Below, in pieces: positions 26,945 through 35,844 of a stretch of 64,000 nucleotides of DNA; position 1 is the stretch's first letter; each line of letters starts with the position of its first letter. This stretch comes from Deinococcus sp. AB2017081 (GTDB lineage: Bacteria > Deinococcota > Deinococci > Deinococcales > Deinococcaceae). Position numbers and translations under genes: made by a program. The stretch spans positions 3,093,501-3,157,500 of the forward strand of contig NZ_CP140098.1 of NCBI RefSeq assembly GCF_034440735.1, given 5' to 3'. The notes beneath the pieces are model-generated. The model was given only the letters and a program-made list of their open reading frames with translations. It had not been told where the DNA came from and made no database searches.

Positions 26945-28423
26945 TCACGGACTGACGTGGGCGGCAGCGAGATCAAGGTCGGTCGGCCCGGCCATGGGGC
27001 CCGGTGTGGGCGTCCGCAGGGGCCGCATCCACTCGACGATCCAGCGGGCCACCTGGTCGCTGCGGGCGGCGACGATATCGAGGTGTGACGCTCCGGGCAG
27101 GGTGCGGACGGTCACCGCTCCGCGCGTCTTCTTCCCATATGCCACGAAGTCCGCTGCCTGCGTGACCCCCCTCTGGGCCGCGATCCCCAGTACCGGCAGC
27201 GTCAGGGCGGAGGTATGCCACACGTGCAGGGTCTGTTCGAACGGCGTGCCCACGGTACCGGTGCGGGCGGCGGCCACGTCCAGGGTCAGGCGGTTCGGGA
27301 AGTACCACTCGGTGTAGTCCGCGAGCGGCGTCCAGTAGCGGTTCACGAAGTCCTGGCCGTCGGTGGGGGCGGCCGGGTCATCCTGCCACCCGACCGGGCG
27401 CGAGGTGTCCTGTGGCCCGACCAGCCAGTGGCTGTCGCGCCCGCCCAGAGCCAGGGCCAGGAAGCTGGGGGCCTCGATGGCGTTGGTGGGCTGTCCGGTC
27501 TGCACCGTCATGAACGGCAGCAGGGCATAACGGCTCTCCAGCTGCAGGAGACACGCGGCGAGGTTGGTGGCAGGCACCGCGCTCAGGCCACGCTCCGGGG
27601 CCAGGGCGTCCGGGGCGGCGGCGGCCAGCCGGGCCTGCGCCGCCGCCTGACTGGCGAGCCTGGGGCCGAAGACCAGCGTGTTCACATAGGGCTGCCGGTC
27701 GAGCTGTCGGAGACCCGGCAGCACACCCAGCGCATTCAGGCCGCCCTGGTCGTACTGGTCGGTGTTGATCTCGCGGTCGGCCAGCGTGCCGGGCAGGCCG
27801 TCGAGCATGACCAGCCCGCGCACGTCGTCGGCCCCGGCCCGGCCGCCGAAGTCATAGGCGGCGTACAGTCCGGTCAGGCCGGCCCCCAGCGAGTGCCCGC
27901 CCAGGAAGACGTCGGGAGTCACGCGGCGGGCCTCCTGCACGGCCGCCCGCCAGTCGCGCAGCGTGACGTCCAGCCCCCAGTCGCGCATGAAGGCCACGCG
28001 GCCCGGCGGCACCACGGGCAGACCGTCCTGCACGATCCGGGTCAGGGTGGCCGTGTCCGCGCCCGCCAGCTGCGCCTGCGGCTCGAGGGTATTGCTGCGC
28101 CGGTCGACCGCCCACACCGCCACGCCCGGATCCCGCGCCACGATCTGCCGCGCCAGCCGGTCGAAGCTGCCCGCGCCACCCAGGTAGCCGGGCATGAGCA
28201 GCAGGATCGCCCGTGGCCGGCTCGGGCCGTACCGCACCGTGATGCTGGCGTTGTACTGGGCGGGCGTGCCGGGCACGGTCACGCCCGCCCGCTGCACACG
28301 GACGGCGGGAATGCGGGTCAGCGGCGGGTCAGCGGCGGCCTGCGCCGCGCCCAGCGCCAGCATGAGCGCGGCCCCGCCGCACGCCAGCCGGCGGAGGACA
28401 GACGAGGGACACACGGCAGCCAT
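26945..28423 (-). CDS. Secreted alpha/beta hydrolase
   Basis: A 492-aa protein. A signal peptide (RRLACGGAALMLALGAAQAAA) is followed by an alpha/beta-hydrolase core: RAILLLMPGYLGGAGSFDRLA (oxyanion region), VWAVDRRSNTLEP, and the nucleophile elbow GGHSLGAGLTG. A late GASHLDIVAA supplies a likely catalytic His. It resembles exported lipase/esterase-like proteins, and the substrate is unknown. The stop lies 13 nt from the convergent nanE stop. The start is the first ATG, with GAGGT close before it. Confidence 0.78.
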   Translation of the reverse strand: MAAVCPSSVLRRLACGGAALMLALGAAQAAADPPLTRIPAVRVQRAGVTVPGTPAQYNASITVRYGPSRPRAILLLMPGYLGGAGSFDRLARQIVARDPGVAVWAVDRRSNTLEPQAQLAGADTATLTRIVQDGLPVVPPGRVAFMRDWGLDVTLRDWRAAVQEARRVTPDVFLGGHSLGAGLTGLYAAYDFGGRAGADDVRGLVMLDGLPGTLADREINTDQYDQGGLNALGVLPGLRQLDRQPYVNTLVFGPRLASQAAAQARLAAAAPDALAPERGLSAVPATNLAACLLQLESRYALLPFMTVQTGQPTNAIEAPSFLALALGGRDSHWLVGPQDTSRPVGWQDDPAAPTDGQDFVNRYWTPLADYTEWYFPNRLTLDVAAARTGTVGTPFEQTLHVWHTSALTLPVLGIAAQRGVTQAADFVAYGKKTRGAVTVRTLPGASHLDIVAARSDQVARWIVEWMRPLRTPTPGPMAGPTDLDLAAAHVSP

Positions 28424-28600
28424 ACCTCATGCTGACGCGCCCCGGAACCGCCGTGATGGGCCGGTCAAGAGCATTTCTTGGAAGATCGGGCGTCCCCGCG
28501 CTCACAGCGGTGTTCAGATCCGCCCAGGGGCGGAACTGATGCCCCAGGGCTCCACTGTCAACCGCTGTCGTCTCAGGGACTCGCTCCGCTCGTTTCAGAA

Positions 28601-28622
28601 GGAATGAGGGTACCCTCATTCC
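28601..28622. repeat. 22-bp perfect palindrome
   Basis: GGAATGAGGG joined to its exact reverse complement through TA. It lies just past the stop of the gene ending at 28638 and in the upstream region of the hydrolase gene (start 28423). It could act as a terminator stem or protein-binding site, and no T-run follows. Confidence 0.7.
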
Positions 28623-28637
28623 CTCCGAACTCTGCTG

Positions 28638-29405
28638 TCAGTGCCCGGAGTCGTCGTCGCGGCGTCCGTACTTGTCATCCAGATAACGGCCGTGCGCCTG
28701 CAGGTCTCGGGCCTGCTGGGCGGTCCGGCCCCGCACGATGGCCGTCATGCGCGTCTCGATCAGCGCGAGCTGGCGCGCGAATTCCCGCTGGCTGTCCGGC
28801 GTCGCGGGCGCGGCCCGGTAGGCACCGAGCAGGGCCGGCAGATCTTCGCGCGCCGCCTGCCGGGCGTCGAAGGTATCGCGGCCCAGGGTCTGGTCACCGT
28901 CGCAGACCCGCAGCGCCTGGGCTGTGGCGGCCAGCGTCCGGCGGTACACGGCGCGATCCGGGGCCGGCAGGGCGCGGGCATGGCGGTGCAGCGTGGTCAG
29001 TACCGGCAGTTCCGTCGGCCCGGAGACGGCGCCCAGGGAGTCGTCCGGCCGCAGCAGCGTCCGTGCCCGGCGGGCGAGCCACGTTGTACCTGCCACGCCC
29101 AGCAGCAGCACGAGGCCCAGCACCCACCCGGCCGAGTCGCTGCCCGACGCCAGCCCGATCCCCAGGAAGACCGTGCAGAGGGTCAGGATGGACAGCCCCA
29201 GCAGCCCGATCACGGTGAGCACGCCCAGCCCCGCCGCCCGCCGCACGCGGCTCCCGGCGCGGCGCAGGGCCAGTGCCGGGGGCACGGCGCCGATCCCCCA
29301 GCCGTCCGGGTGCAGCGGCCCACGCCCCGCAGGACGGATCAGGAACCGCGCCACACGGGTGCCGGTGCGGGCCACGGTGAGCAGGGTGGTGACGGACGGA
29401 GCCAT
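28638..29405 (-). CDS. Membrane protein of unknown function
   Basis: A 255-aa protein. Two adjacent transmembrane helices (GLGVLTVIGLLGLSILTLCTVFLGIGLA and GWVLGLVLLLGVAGTTWL) lie near residues 58-110, after a short cytoplasmic N-terminus and before a long helical domain (LPAPDRAVYRRTLAATAQAL...FARQLALIETRMTAIVRGR). TACCCT ends 5 nt before the ATG (leaderless type). I recognise no family. Its stop is followed at once by a heptad-type element (TGACAGCAGAG). Confidence 0.65.
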   Translation of the reverse strand: MAPSVTTLLTVARTGTRVARFLIRPAGRGPLHPDGWGIGAVPPALALRRAGSRVRRAAGLGVLTVIGLLGLSILTLCTVFLGIGLASGSDSAGWVLGLVLLLGVAGTTWLARRARTLLRPDDSLGAVSGPTELPVLTTLHRHARALPAPDRAVYRRTLAATAQALRVCDGDQTLGRDTFDARQAAREDLPALLGAYRAAPATPDSQREFARQLALIETRMTAIVRGRTAQQARDLQAHGRYLDDKYGRRDDDSGH

Positions 29406-29474
29406 ACTCCAGGGTACGCGGCGGGGCGGCCGGGCGTTCCGATCCAGACCACCATCTGCACCTCGGCACCTGCG

Positions 29475-30575
29475 CTACGGCAGGGCGGGGCGGGGCAGCG
29501 TGCCCAGAGCCAGGGTGCGTTCCAGGCGCAGCGTGTGGTGCTCAAGGCCGTTTCGCTCGTCGAAACGACGGGCAAGGTCCGCAGCCTGGGCCGCGTGGTA
29601 GGCGTGACGCCCGCGCACGTCGTAACGGCCGTCCGGCCGGTGACCGGGCACGTCCTGTGGCACGGCCAGCGTGGTCTGCGTGTGGCCGGCGCGCTCCAGC
29701 TCCTGGAACAGCAGCGCCCCGGCCAGGTGGAAGTCCAGGCGGTCGTCGAGTTCACTGGTCCGTTCGGCCCAGCCCACGTGCCGCGCGTACCATTCCACGG
29801 CGGCGGCCGGATCAGTCAGGCTCAGGTATTCCAGATGGCGGGCCTGTGGCGTCAGGTGATCCGGATCGCCGGCGACCATGTCCCGACCCTGCTCGTGGTG
29901 GCGGCGGGCCTCGTCCCAGCGGCCCAGGCGCAGCAGGGCGGGCAGCACCATGCCATGCGTGGAATGCGGGATGTGCGAGCACGTCATGTGGCGGTCGAGC
30001 ATGCGCTGCACCTGGGTCACACAGCCCTCGTCGTCGCCCAGGAACTCGTGGTAGTCGGCGATGGCCTGGGCCTCGCACGCGGGACAGTCGCTGAGTGCGT
30101 CGCGGCGGGCGAACTGCCACAGGTTGAACGCCACGCGGGCGTCGTCGAGGTCGCCCCGGTGCATGGCGAGCGACATGCGGAAGTACGGCACGGTGCCGGC
30201 GCCCAGGCCCAGGTCCTGCACCCGCCGGGCGTAGTCGGCATGCAGGTCGCGGATCCGCTCCAGGGGAATCTGCGGGAAGTGGTGCGTGGCGATCAGCACC
30301 CACTTGTGGAACCATGTCAGCGAGCGCTGTTCCCACGGGCCGAACTCGTCCGGGTGGGCATCCAGATACGTGCGGCACCACGCGAAGGCGACGAGCATCT
30401 TCTCGCTCTGTCCGGCATAGGTGGCGCTGTAGATCAGCTCCTTGCGGGCCTCGTAGCCGGCCTCACCGTCCCGGGCAAGGTCGGCGGCCCGCACCGCGTC
30501 CTCGACCAGCGCCAGCCGCTCCGGGCCGTGTGACAGCGCCTCAGCGCGTTCGAGCAGATCCTGAGCAGTACCCAT
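29475..30575 (-). CDS. TPR-like helical-repeat protein, unknown
   Basis: A 366-aa soluble, mostly helical protein. Repeat-like segments include QDLLERAEALSHGPERLALVEDAV, SLAMHRGDLDDARVAFNLWQF and LPALLRLGRWDEARRHHEQG. It has a CPAC motif near residue 160 but no clear metal site, and no signal or membrane segment. The SD AGGAGGT lies 6 nt before the ATG, so it has a normal leader. It is downstream of the HSP90-like gene on the same strand, 193 bp away. Function unknown. Confidence 0.65.
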   Translation of the reverse strand: MGTAQDLLERAEALSHGPERLALVEDAVRAADLARDGEAGYEARKELIYSATYAGQSEKMLVAFAWCRTYLDAHPDEFGPWEQRSLTWFHKWVLIATHHFPQIPLERIRDLHADYARRVQDLGLGAGTVPYFRMSLAMHRGDLDDARVAFNLWQFARRDALSDCPACEAQAIADYHEFLGDDEGCVTQVQRMLDRHMTCSHIPHSTHGMVLPALLRLGRWDEARRHHEQGRDMVAGDPDHLTPQARHLEYLSLTDPAAAVEWYARHVGWAERTSELDDRLDFHLAGALLFQELERAGHTQTTLAVPQDVPGHRPDGRYDVRGRHAYHAAQAADLARRFDERNGLEHHTLRLERTLALGTLPRPALP

Positions 30576-30768
30576 CGTCAGACCTCCTGTTGATGCCGAC
30601 CCGGAGCGACGGCACTCGCTGCCGTGGCCTGACCGGCAGTGCTTGCCGTCGTCGTGATCCGCACGTTACTCATATTCATTGCACGCCGCTGCGTCTACTC
30701 CTCGTCCCGCCGGAAGCGAGCTGCGAACCGCCGGTCAGGACGGAGACCGCACTCCGGTGGGCCCCGTG

Positions 30769-32565
30769 TCAGTTCAGGTGCGGCGCCGGGGCCGCCGCGG
30801 TGTCCGGGCCGTCCAGGGCCGTGCCGATCAGGTCGAGCAGCCCCCCGTTGAGCAGTCCCAGCTCGCGGGCCGTCAGCGGGTGGTGCCCCAGCAGCAACGC
30901 CTGCACGTACAGCATGCCGATCACCCGGCGCAGCAGCGGCCCGTCCGGCAGGCGCGCCGCCCGCTCCAGCAGCGGGTGGTTCAGATTGAAGTGCACCTCG
31001 GTGGCGTAGTCCGCGCTGCCCTGAAGGTCGCCCAGCAGGTCGCCCCACAGACCGCCGCCGACGCTCTCGCGGGTGCGGTGCAGGTCGCGGCCGGCCCGGG
31101 GGAACGCCAGCGCACACAGCGCCGCCGGCTCGAAACGGCTCAGGCGGGCGTCGGCGTCCAGGGAGACCAGGGTGTCGCGCGCCGCCGCGAGCAGGGTGGC
31201 CGTCGCCTGCCGCTCGGCCGCCCCCAGCGGCGTGAGGTCCTGCACGAGGTCGCCGGCGTCCAGACGCGACACGCGCACCTCGGGGTGCAGCGCTCCGTAG
31301 CGCTCGAGCAGCGTGGCGTCGTAGGTGTACACGGCATGGATGACCGGTGGGCCACCCGGCGCGGCCAGCTGCGCCGCCTGCCGGTACAGGTTCAGGTCGG
31401 CCACGTAGCGCACCTCGGCGCTGCCGGCGTGGGCGAGCACCTCGGGCAGGGTCAGGCGGCCGGCGCTGGACTCGAAGGGCAGCCAGCGCAGGAACAGCTC
31501 CAGGAAGTCGTCGTCCTCGGCCGCCAGGGCCTTGATGCTCAGGTAGTGCAGGGCGATCAGTTCGCGCAGGGTGGCGGGGGCCCGCTCGGCCAGCCCGATC
31601 AGCCAGCGCCGCAGGGCCTGCGCGATCTCGGCGCGGGCGGCGTGCAGCGTGGCGTCGTCGCGCAGGGCATCCCGGGCCGCGTTCGGCCGCAGGGCTCCGG
31701 CGTCCAGCACGGCCTTCACGAAGAAGGCCCAGCGGGGCACGAGCTGCGTCTCCTCCTCGGAGAGCAGCATGTGGCGCACGTACACGCGGTGCTGCCCCCG
31801 GGCATCCAGGGTGGGTGTCCACGGCAGCACGAAGGCCACGCCCTGGACGCCGCCGGCCTCGGTGGCCACGTCCACGAACTCAAGAGGGCGCACGCCCAGC
31901 AACGTCTCGCCGTAGGCCAGCACGGCGGCGCGGCGGGCCTCCTCACCGGCTGTGTGATCCAGCCACGGAGCACCGCCCGCATTCACCGTGGTGCGCCGGC
32001 CGGGCTCGCTCACCATGACCGGATAGGGCAGCAGCGCTCCGTACTGCCCTGCCCACGCGGCCACCCGGTCCGGCAGCAGGTACTGGGCCCGGTCTTGCCG
32101 CGCCCGCAGCACCACGCGGGTGCCCACCGGCGTGTCCTCCGGGCCGTCCTCCAGGGTGTACGAGCCATCGGCCAGACCCACCCACCGCACGGGCGGCGTG
32201 CCGCTCACCGAGCGCGACACGACCTCGATCCGCTCGCTGACCAGGAAGCACGCCAGCAGTCCGATCCCGAACTGCCCGATGAACTCCACGCTGCCGCGCT
32301 TGGAACTGCGCCCGATGGTCGCCAGGAAGGCGTGGATGTCATCCGGTGTGAGGCCGGTGCCGCAGTCCGTGAAGGTCAGCGTGTCGTCCTGAATGGAAAA
32401 TTCCAGCGCCGGGGTGAAGGGCGCTCCTCCCGAGTCCTGGCGGGCGCGGATGGCATCCACGCCGTTCTGCATCAGCTCACGCACGTAGACCTCGGGGCCG
32501 GCGTACAGATGCTCGCTGAGCAGGTCGATCAGGCCGCGCAGATCCACGGCAAAGGCGTGCGTCAT
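30769..32565 (-). CDS. Non-canonical HSP90-family chaperone
   Basis: A 598-aa GHKL ATPase chaperone. The N-terminal nucleotide site reads YVRELMQNGVDAI (Glu and Asn of the GHKL fold), FTDCGTGLTPDDI and GQFGIGLLACFLV. A middle domain and a shorter C-terminal region follow. It is about 30 residues shorter than classic HtpG and belongs to the divergent short HSP90 group seen in actinobacteria and Deinococcus. The start could also be ATG 32574. The mug-like and sulfite-oxidase-like genes lie upstream on the same strand. Confidence 0.85.
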   Translation of the reverse strand: MTHAFAVDLRGLIDLLSEHLYAGPEVYVRELMQNGVDAIRARQDSGGAPFTPALEFSIQDDTLTFTDCGTGLTPDDIHAFLATIGRSSKRGSVEFIGQFGIGLLACFLVSERIEVVSRSVSGTPPVRWVGLADGSYTLEDGPEDTPVGTRVVLRARQDRAQYLLPDRVAAWAGQYGALLPYPVMVSEPGRRTTVNAGGAPWLDHTAGEEARRAAVLAYGETLLGVRPLEFVDVATEAGGVQGVAFVLPWTPTLDARGQHRVYVRHMLLSEEETQLVPRWAFFVKAVLDAGALRPNAARDALRDDATLHAARAEIAQALRRWLIGLAERAPATLRELIALHYLSIKALAAEDDDFLELFLRWLPFESSAGRLTLPEVLAHAGSAEVRYVADLNLYRQAAQLAAPGGPPVIHAVYTYDATLLERYGALHPEVRVSRLDAGDLVQDLTPLGAAERQATATLLAAARDTLVSLDADARLSRFEPAALCALAFPRAGRDLHRTRESVGGGLWGDLLGDLQGSADYATEVHFNLNHPLLERAARLPDGPLLRRVIGMLYVQALLLGHHPLTARELGLLNGGLLDLIGTALDGPDTAAAPAPHLN

Positions 32566-32637
32566 GGCCCACATTCTTTCAGATGTGAGGCCCTCCCCCA
32601 CCGGTGGGGTGGCGGATCGGGGGGTGCGCCGGGTGGC

Positions 32638-33105
32638 CTACGGCCCGCGCAGCGCCGCCACCCGTGCAGCCAGCGCCTGCCACGGCTGCAGCCGGAAATG
32701 CGTGTGTCCCAGCGGGCTGGTGCTGGGCAGCACCCAGACCTCTGCGCCCTCCAGCGGCTCCGGCTGGGGGCCGTACGGCACGCGGCCGGTCGCCACACCC
32801 AGCACCTCGGCCGCGCCGCGTTTGCTGGTGAAGGCCACGAGCTGCGGGCGGTGACGCGCGATCTTCTCGCGCAGTTCCGACGGTCGCCACGCGCCGGGCG
32901 GCAGCGCCGAGTCCACACCGCTGTGCCGCTTGGCGACGTCCGTCACACCGATGCCGAAGGTGGGCAGCAGCGGATATTCGTGTGGCGCGAGCTGCCGGGA
33001 TGTCAGGCCGACCTCGTGCAGCACGCGCCAGAATTTGTTGGTGGGGTTGGCATAGTACGCCCGCGCCGCCGCACTGATCCGGCTGGGAGCCGTGCCGACC
33101 AGCAC
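32638..33105 (-). CDS. mug: G:T/U mismatch-specific DNA glycosylase (Mug/TDG type)
   Basis: A uracil/thymine-DNA glycosylase of the Mug group. It has VGTAPSRISAAARAYYANPTNKFWRVLHEVGLT (motif 1 with the N.TNKFW pocket), GIGVTDVAKRHSG, and the late GAEVWVLPSTSPLGHTHF (NPS-like loop). The first ordinary start is GTG 33105, but homologous-looking sequence (EYLVPDVLEPGLTLVL) continues upstream to about 33160 with no ATG, GTG or TTG. A CTG at 33162 is a possible start. It excises U or ethenocytosine opposite G and follows the sulfite-oxidase-like gene. Confidence 0.85.
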   Translation of the reverse strand: MLVGTAPSRISAAARAYYANPTNKFWRVLHEVGLTSRQLAPHEYPLLPTFGIGVTDVAKRHSGVDSALPPGAWRPSELREKIARHRPQLVAFTSKRGAAEVLGVATGRVPYGPQPEPLEGAEVWVLPSTSPLGHTHFRLQPWQALAARVAALRGP

Positions 33106-33181
33106 CAGGGTCAGCCCTGGCTCAAGAACGTCCGGGACGAGGTATTCCCCGTTCCCGTCCAGGGCACCGCCCTCTGCACCG

Positions 33182-33781
33182 CTACTTGTCGTCGTCGTAG
33201 CGCTGCTCCCGGAACGGATCGCCGCGCATGTGGTAGCCGTTGACCTCCCAGAAGCCGGGCTTGTCGCCTGCCATGAACTCCAGGCCGGTCAGCCACTTGG
33301 CGCTCTTCCAGAAATACAGGTGCGGCACGACCAGGCGCAGCGGCCCACCGTGCTCGGCGTCCAGCGGCTCACCGCCGAAGGTGTGGGCCAGCAGGTTCTC
33401 GGGCCGCGTGAAATCCTCGAGGCTCAGGTTGGTCGTGTAGCCGCCGACCGAGTGCTGCATGACGTGCGTGGCCGCCGGGTCGAGTTTCAGGTGCTCCATC
33501 AGGTCGGTCACGCGCACCCCGGTCCAGGTGGTGTCCAGCTTGCTCCAGTGCGTCACGCAGTGGATGTCGTAGGTGAGCGTGGTCTGCGGCAGGGCCATCA
33601 GGTCGGCCCACGTGAGGGTCTTCTCCTCGGCCAGTCCCGTGATCCGGATCACGACGTCCTCCGGTCGGTAGTGCTGGGTGGGGCCGTAGGTCAGCACCGG
33701 AAAGCGGGTCGTGAGCGTCTGACCGGGCGGAATGCGTCCGCCCATGTCGTCGGCCGGTTTCTTGAAGAAGTTCCCGAGCAT
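33182..33781 (-). CDS. Sulfite-oxidase-like molybdopterin protein
   Basis: A 199-aa protein of the oxidoreductase molybdopterin-binding family. RFPVLTYGPTQHYRPEDVVIRITG opens the fold, DIHCVTHWSKLD carries the Cys that ligates molybdenum, and GGPLRLVVPHLYFWKSAKW, GFWEVNGYHMRGDPFREQRY complete the core. There is no Tat signal and no dimerisation domain, so it is a short cytoplasmic type. Substrate unknown. The mug-like gene starts within about 80 bp downstream, so they are likely cotranscribed. Confidence 0.85.
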   Translation of the reverse strand: MLGNFFKKPADDMGGRIPPGQTLTTRFPVLTYGPTQHYRPEDVVIRITGLAEEKTLTWADLMALPQTTLTYDIHCVTHWSKLDTTWTGVRVTDLMEHLKLDPAATHVMQHSVGGYTTNLSLEDFTRPENLLAHTFGGEPLDAEHGGPLRLVVPHLYFWKSAKWLTGLEFMAGDKPGFWEVNGYHMRGDPFREQRYDDDK

Positions 33782-33861
33782 GACTCAATTGGACGATGAC
33801 GCATGCCCCGGAAGCTGTTGCGGAACTACCGGTTTCATTTAGACTCACGCACCTGTCTGTA

Positions 33862-33900
33862 TGTGACACCATCCTGACGCACGCCGTCAGAATTGTGACA
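33862..33900. promoter_or_regulatory. Repeat cluster upstream of the DUF4032 gene
   Basis: TGTGACA appears twice (33862-33868 and 33894-33900) flanking the inverted repeat CTGACG-N5-CGTCAG (33873-33889). The half-site resembles CRP-type boxes. It lies between divergent genes, and a convincing -10 was not found. Confidence 0.35.
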
Positions 33901-34018
33901 GGGTGTTGGTGTAACCTGAACACCAAGACCGGGGTGATTACCTTTCCCGAGTCCGCACATGCCCCGGCACCACCCGCGCCCACGGCCCCGGCCGTACCCG
34001 GCGCAAGGAGTACGCCGC

Positions 34019-34948
34019 ATGTCTTCACTGTTCAACCGCACCGCTGCCCGCCACGAAGTCGAACGTGCCCGACTCATGAGCGATATCCGCGACATGGTCG
34101 CGGTGCTGCGTCGGCAACCCAATGAACTGCTGCCCTTCGACTGGGTTCGGCACCTCGCCCCCGACGGCGAGCACCAGCTCGGTCTGATGACCATCGAGGT
34201 CGATCACATCATCGGGAGCGTGGATCGCTACCGGGAGTTCGACCGCCACTACCTGCCCAAGGAACCGCACCTCGACGAGCGCTGGATCGGAGTGCGCAGT
34301 GCCCAGATGGACGGCAAGGAACTGCCGCCCATCCAGGTCTACAAGGTCGGCACCCTGTACTTCGTCAAGGACGGCAACCACCGCGTGTCGGTCGCCCGCC
34401 GTCAGGGCCAGAAGTACATCGACGCGTATGTCATCGAACTGAACGTCGCTGTGCCGCCCGACGAGGACGACACCCTGAAAGACCTGATCATCAAGGGTGA
34501 GTATGCCCAGTTCCTGAAGGCCACGAACCTCGACCGGATCATGCCCGGCCACCGCCAGATCCTGTTCACTACGCCCGGCCGCTACGAGAAGCTGCTGGAG
34601 CACATCCGCACCCGCGAGTACTATCTGAACCAGAAGCGGGCCGCCGAGGGCAAAGAGCCGGTGACCTGGGAAGAGGCCGTCGAGAGCTGGTACTGCCGCC
34701 TGTACCTGCGCATCGTGGAGAACCTCGACCTGCACCACGTCATGTTCCGCTTCCCCGGCCGCACCGAGGCCGACCTGTACCTGTGGATCATGGATCACCG
34801 CTACTTCCTGACCCAGAAATACGGCCACGATGTCGGCTCCGAACAGGCGACGAAGGACTTCGGCGAGCACTTCGCGCCGCCGCTGTACAAGCGTGCCCTC
34901 CAGCGCGCGCAGCTGCTGCTCACCGGGAAACTCGACCCGGCGACCTGA
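34019..34948 (+). CDS. ParB-like/DUF4032 protein
   Basis: A 309-aa protein. The central ParB-like motif reads LPPIQVYKVGTLYFVKDGNHRVSVARRQGQKYIDAYVIEL (near residues 98-140), and the C-terminal half is helical with LVDHRYFLTQKYG-type sequence. It matches a conserved Deinococcus-Chloroflexi family annotated DUF4032, whose fold is ParB/sulfiredoxin-like. It lacks a DNA-binding HTH, so a partition role is unlikely. The SD GCAAGGAG precedes the ATG at a good distance. Confidence 0.75.
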   Translation: MSSLFNRTAARHEVERARLMSDIRDMVAVLRRQPNELLPFDWVRHLAPDGEHQLGLMTIEVDHIIGSVDRYREFDRHYLPKEPHLDERWIGVRSAQMDGKELPPIQVYKVGTLYFVKDGNHRVSVARRQGQKYIDAYVIELNVAVPPDEDDTLKDLIIKGEYAQFLKATNLDRIMPGHRQILFTTPGRYEKLLEHIRTREYYLNQKRAAEGKEPVTWEEAVESWYCRLYLRIVENLDLHHVMFRFPGRTEADLYLWIMDHRYFLTQKYGHDVGSEQATKDFGEHFAPPLYKRALQRAQLLLTGKLDPAT

Positions 34949-35027
34949 CCGCCGCCCGAAGTACCACGACCGAACCGCGACCGGAACCTCCCCGCGCGGT
35001 TCGGTTCCGTTGTGGGATGCTGACCCC

Positions 35028-35468
35028 ATGGCGCTGACGTTCGATGATCCGGTGCTGGGCGAGCTGACGTACGACCACGAGTTCGAGTGGTGGGACGGGC
35101 AGACCGACCTGGGTGGTCATCCGGCCGAGCTGCGGGTTCAGGCAGAACGCGACTGCCCGAGTGACCCCGCCGCGCGGCGCACCCTGGGCGCAGCCCTGAC
35201 CCGGCTCCGCGAGACCGAAGGCCGGGTCAGGGCCGCGGTGGCCACCCGACTGCTCGACCTGGCCGAGGACTGGCGCGACGACGAGGACGATCCCGAACCG
35301 CTGACCATTGCAAGTGTCATGGCGCGGATCGTCCCGACGTCCGTGGAACTGACGCCAGATGGTGGAGCCACGCTGTACTACGCCGACGGCGAACTGTTTG
35401 CCGGTCACATCATCCTTGCCGGGGTAGACGCCTCGGGCCACGTCACCTCGGCCGGCATCGCCGGGTGA
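35028..35468 (+). CDS. DUF2262-like protein
   Basis: A 146-aa acidic protein. LGELTYDHEFEWWDGQTDLGGHPAELRV resembles the opening of DUF2262 domains, and the end (TLYYADGELFAGHIILAGVDASGHVTSAGIAG) matches their closing strands. Function unknown. GATGCT, close to the leaderless TANNNT box, lies 7 nt before the ATG. No signal peptide or catalytic motif is seen. Confidence 0.65.
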   Translation: MALTFDDPVLGELTYDHEFEWWDGQTDLGGHPAELRVQAERDCPSDPAARRTLGAALTRLRETEGRVRAAVATRLLDLAEDWRDDEDDPEPLTIASVMARIVPTSVELTPDGGATLYYADGELFAGHIILAGVDASGHVTSAGIAG

Positions 35469-35495
35469 CAGGCGGGCGGCTTTCGTCTCCTCCCC

Positions 35496-35501
35496 TATAC
35501 T
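35496..35501 (+). promoter_or_regulatory. -10 box of asp23-fakA (leaderless type)
   Basis: TATACT ends 10 nt before the GTG start at 35512, leaving a leader of only a few bases. Confidence 0.6.
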
Positions 35502-35511
35502 CGCCCTTACT

Positions 35512-35844
35512 GTGAGCGGCTCCATACACATCACCGAGGCGGCCCTCGCCTCGCTCATCGGGCTGACGGCCCACGAGATCCCCGGCGTGGTGGGCATGGC
35601 CCCCGCGAACCTCCGCGAGGGGCTGAGCCGCGTGCTGGGCCGGGCGAACGCCAGCGAGGGCGTGGTCATCGGCAAGGACGCGGGAAAGTACACGGCCGAC
35701 CTGTTCATCGTCGCCGCCTATGGCGTGAGCATCCCAACCGTCGCGCAGAACATCGTGGACCGCGTGGTGCACACCGTGAAGACCCAGGCGGGCATCGAGC
35801 TCGCCGCCACCCGCGTGCACGCCGTGGGGGTGCAGCGTGTCTGA
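35512..35844 (+). CDS. Asp23/Gls24-family envelope stress protein
   Basis: A 110-aa protein with the Asp23 (YloU) pattern: GSIHITEAALASLIGLTAHEIPGVVGM, then DLFIVAAYGVSIPTVAQNIVDRVVHTV. It starts with GTG right after a TATACT box. The yloU-yloV order (Asp23 then DAK2 kinase) is conserved in many bacteria. It overlaps the next gene by 8 nt, so they are coupled. The role in membrane stress is family knowledge only. Confidence 0.88.
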   Translation: MSGSIHITEAALASLIGLTAHEIPGVVGMAPANLREGLSRVLGRANASEGVVIGKDAGKYTADLFIVAAYGVSIPTVAQNIVDRVVHTVKTQAGIELAATRVHAVGVQRV

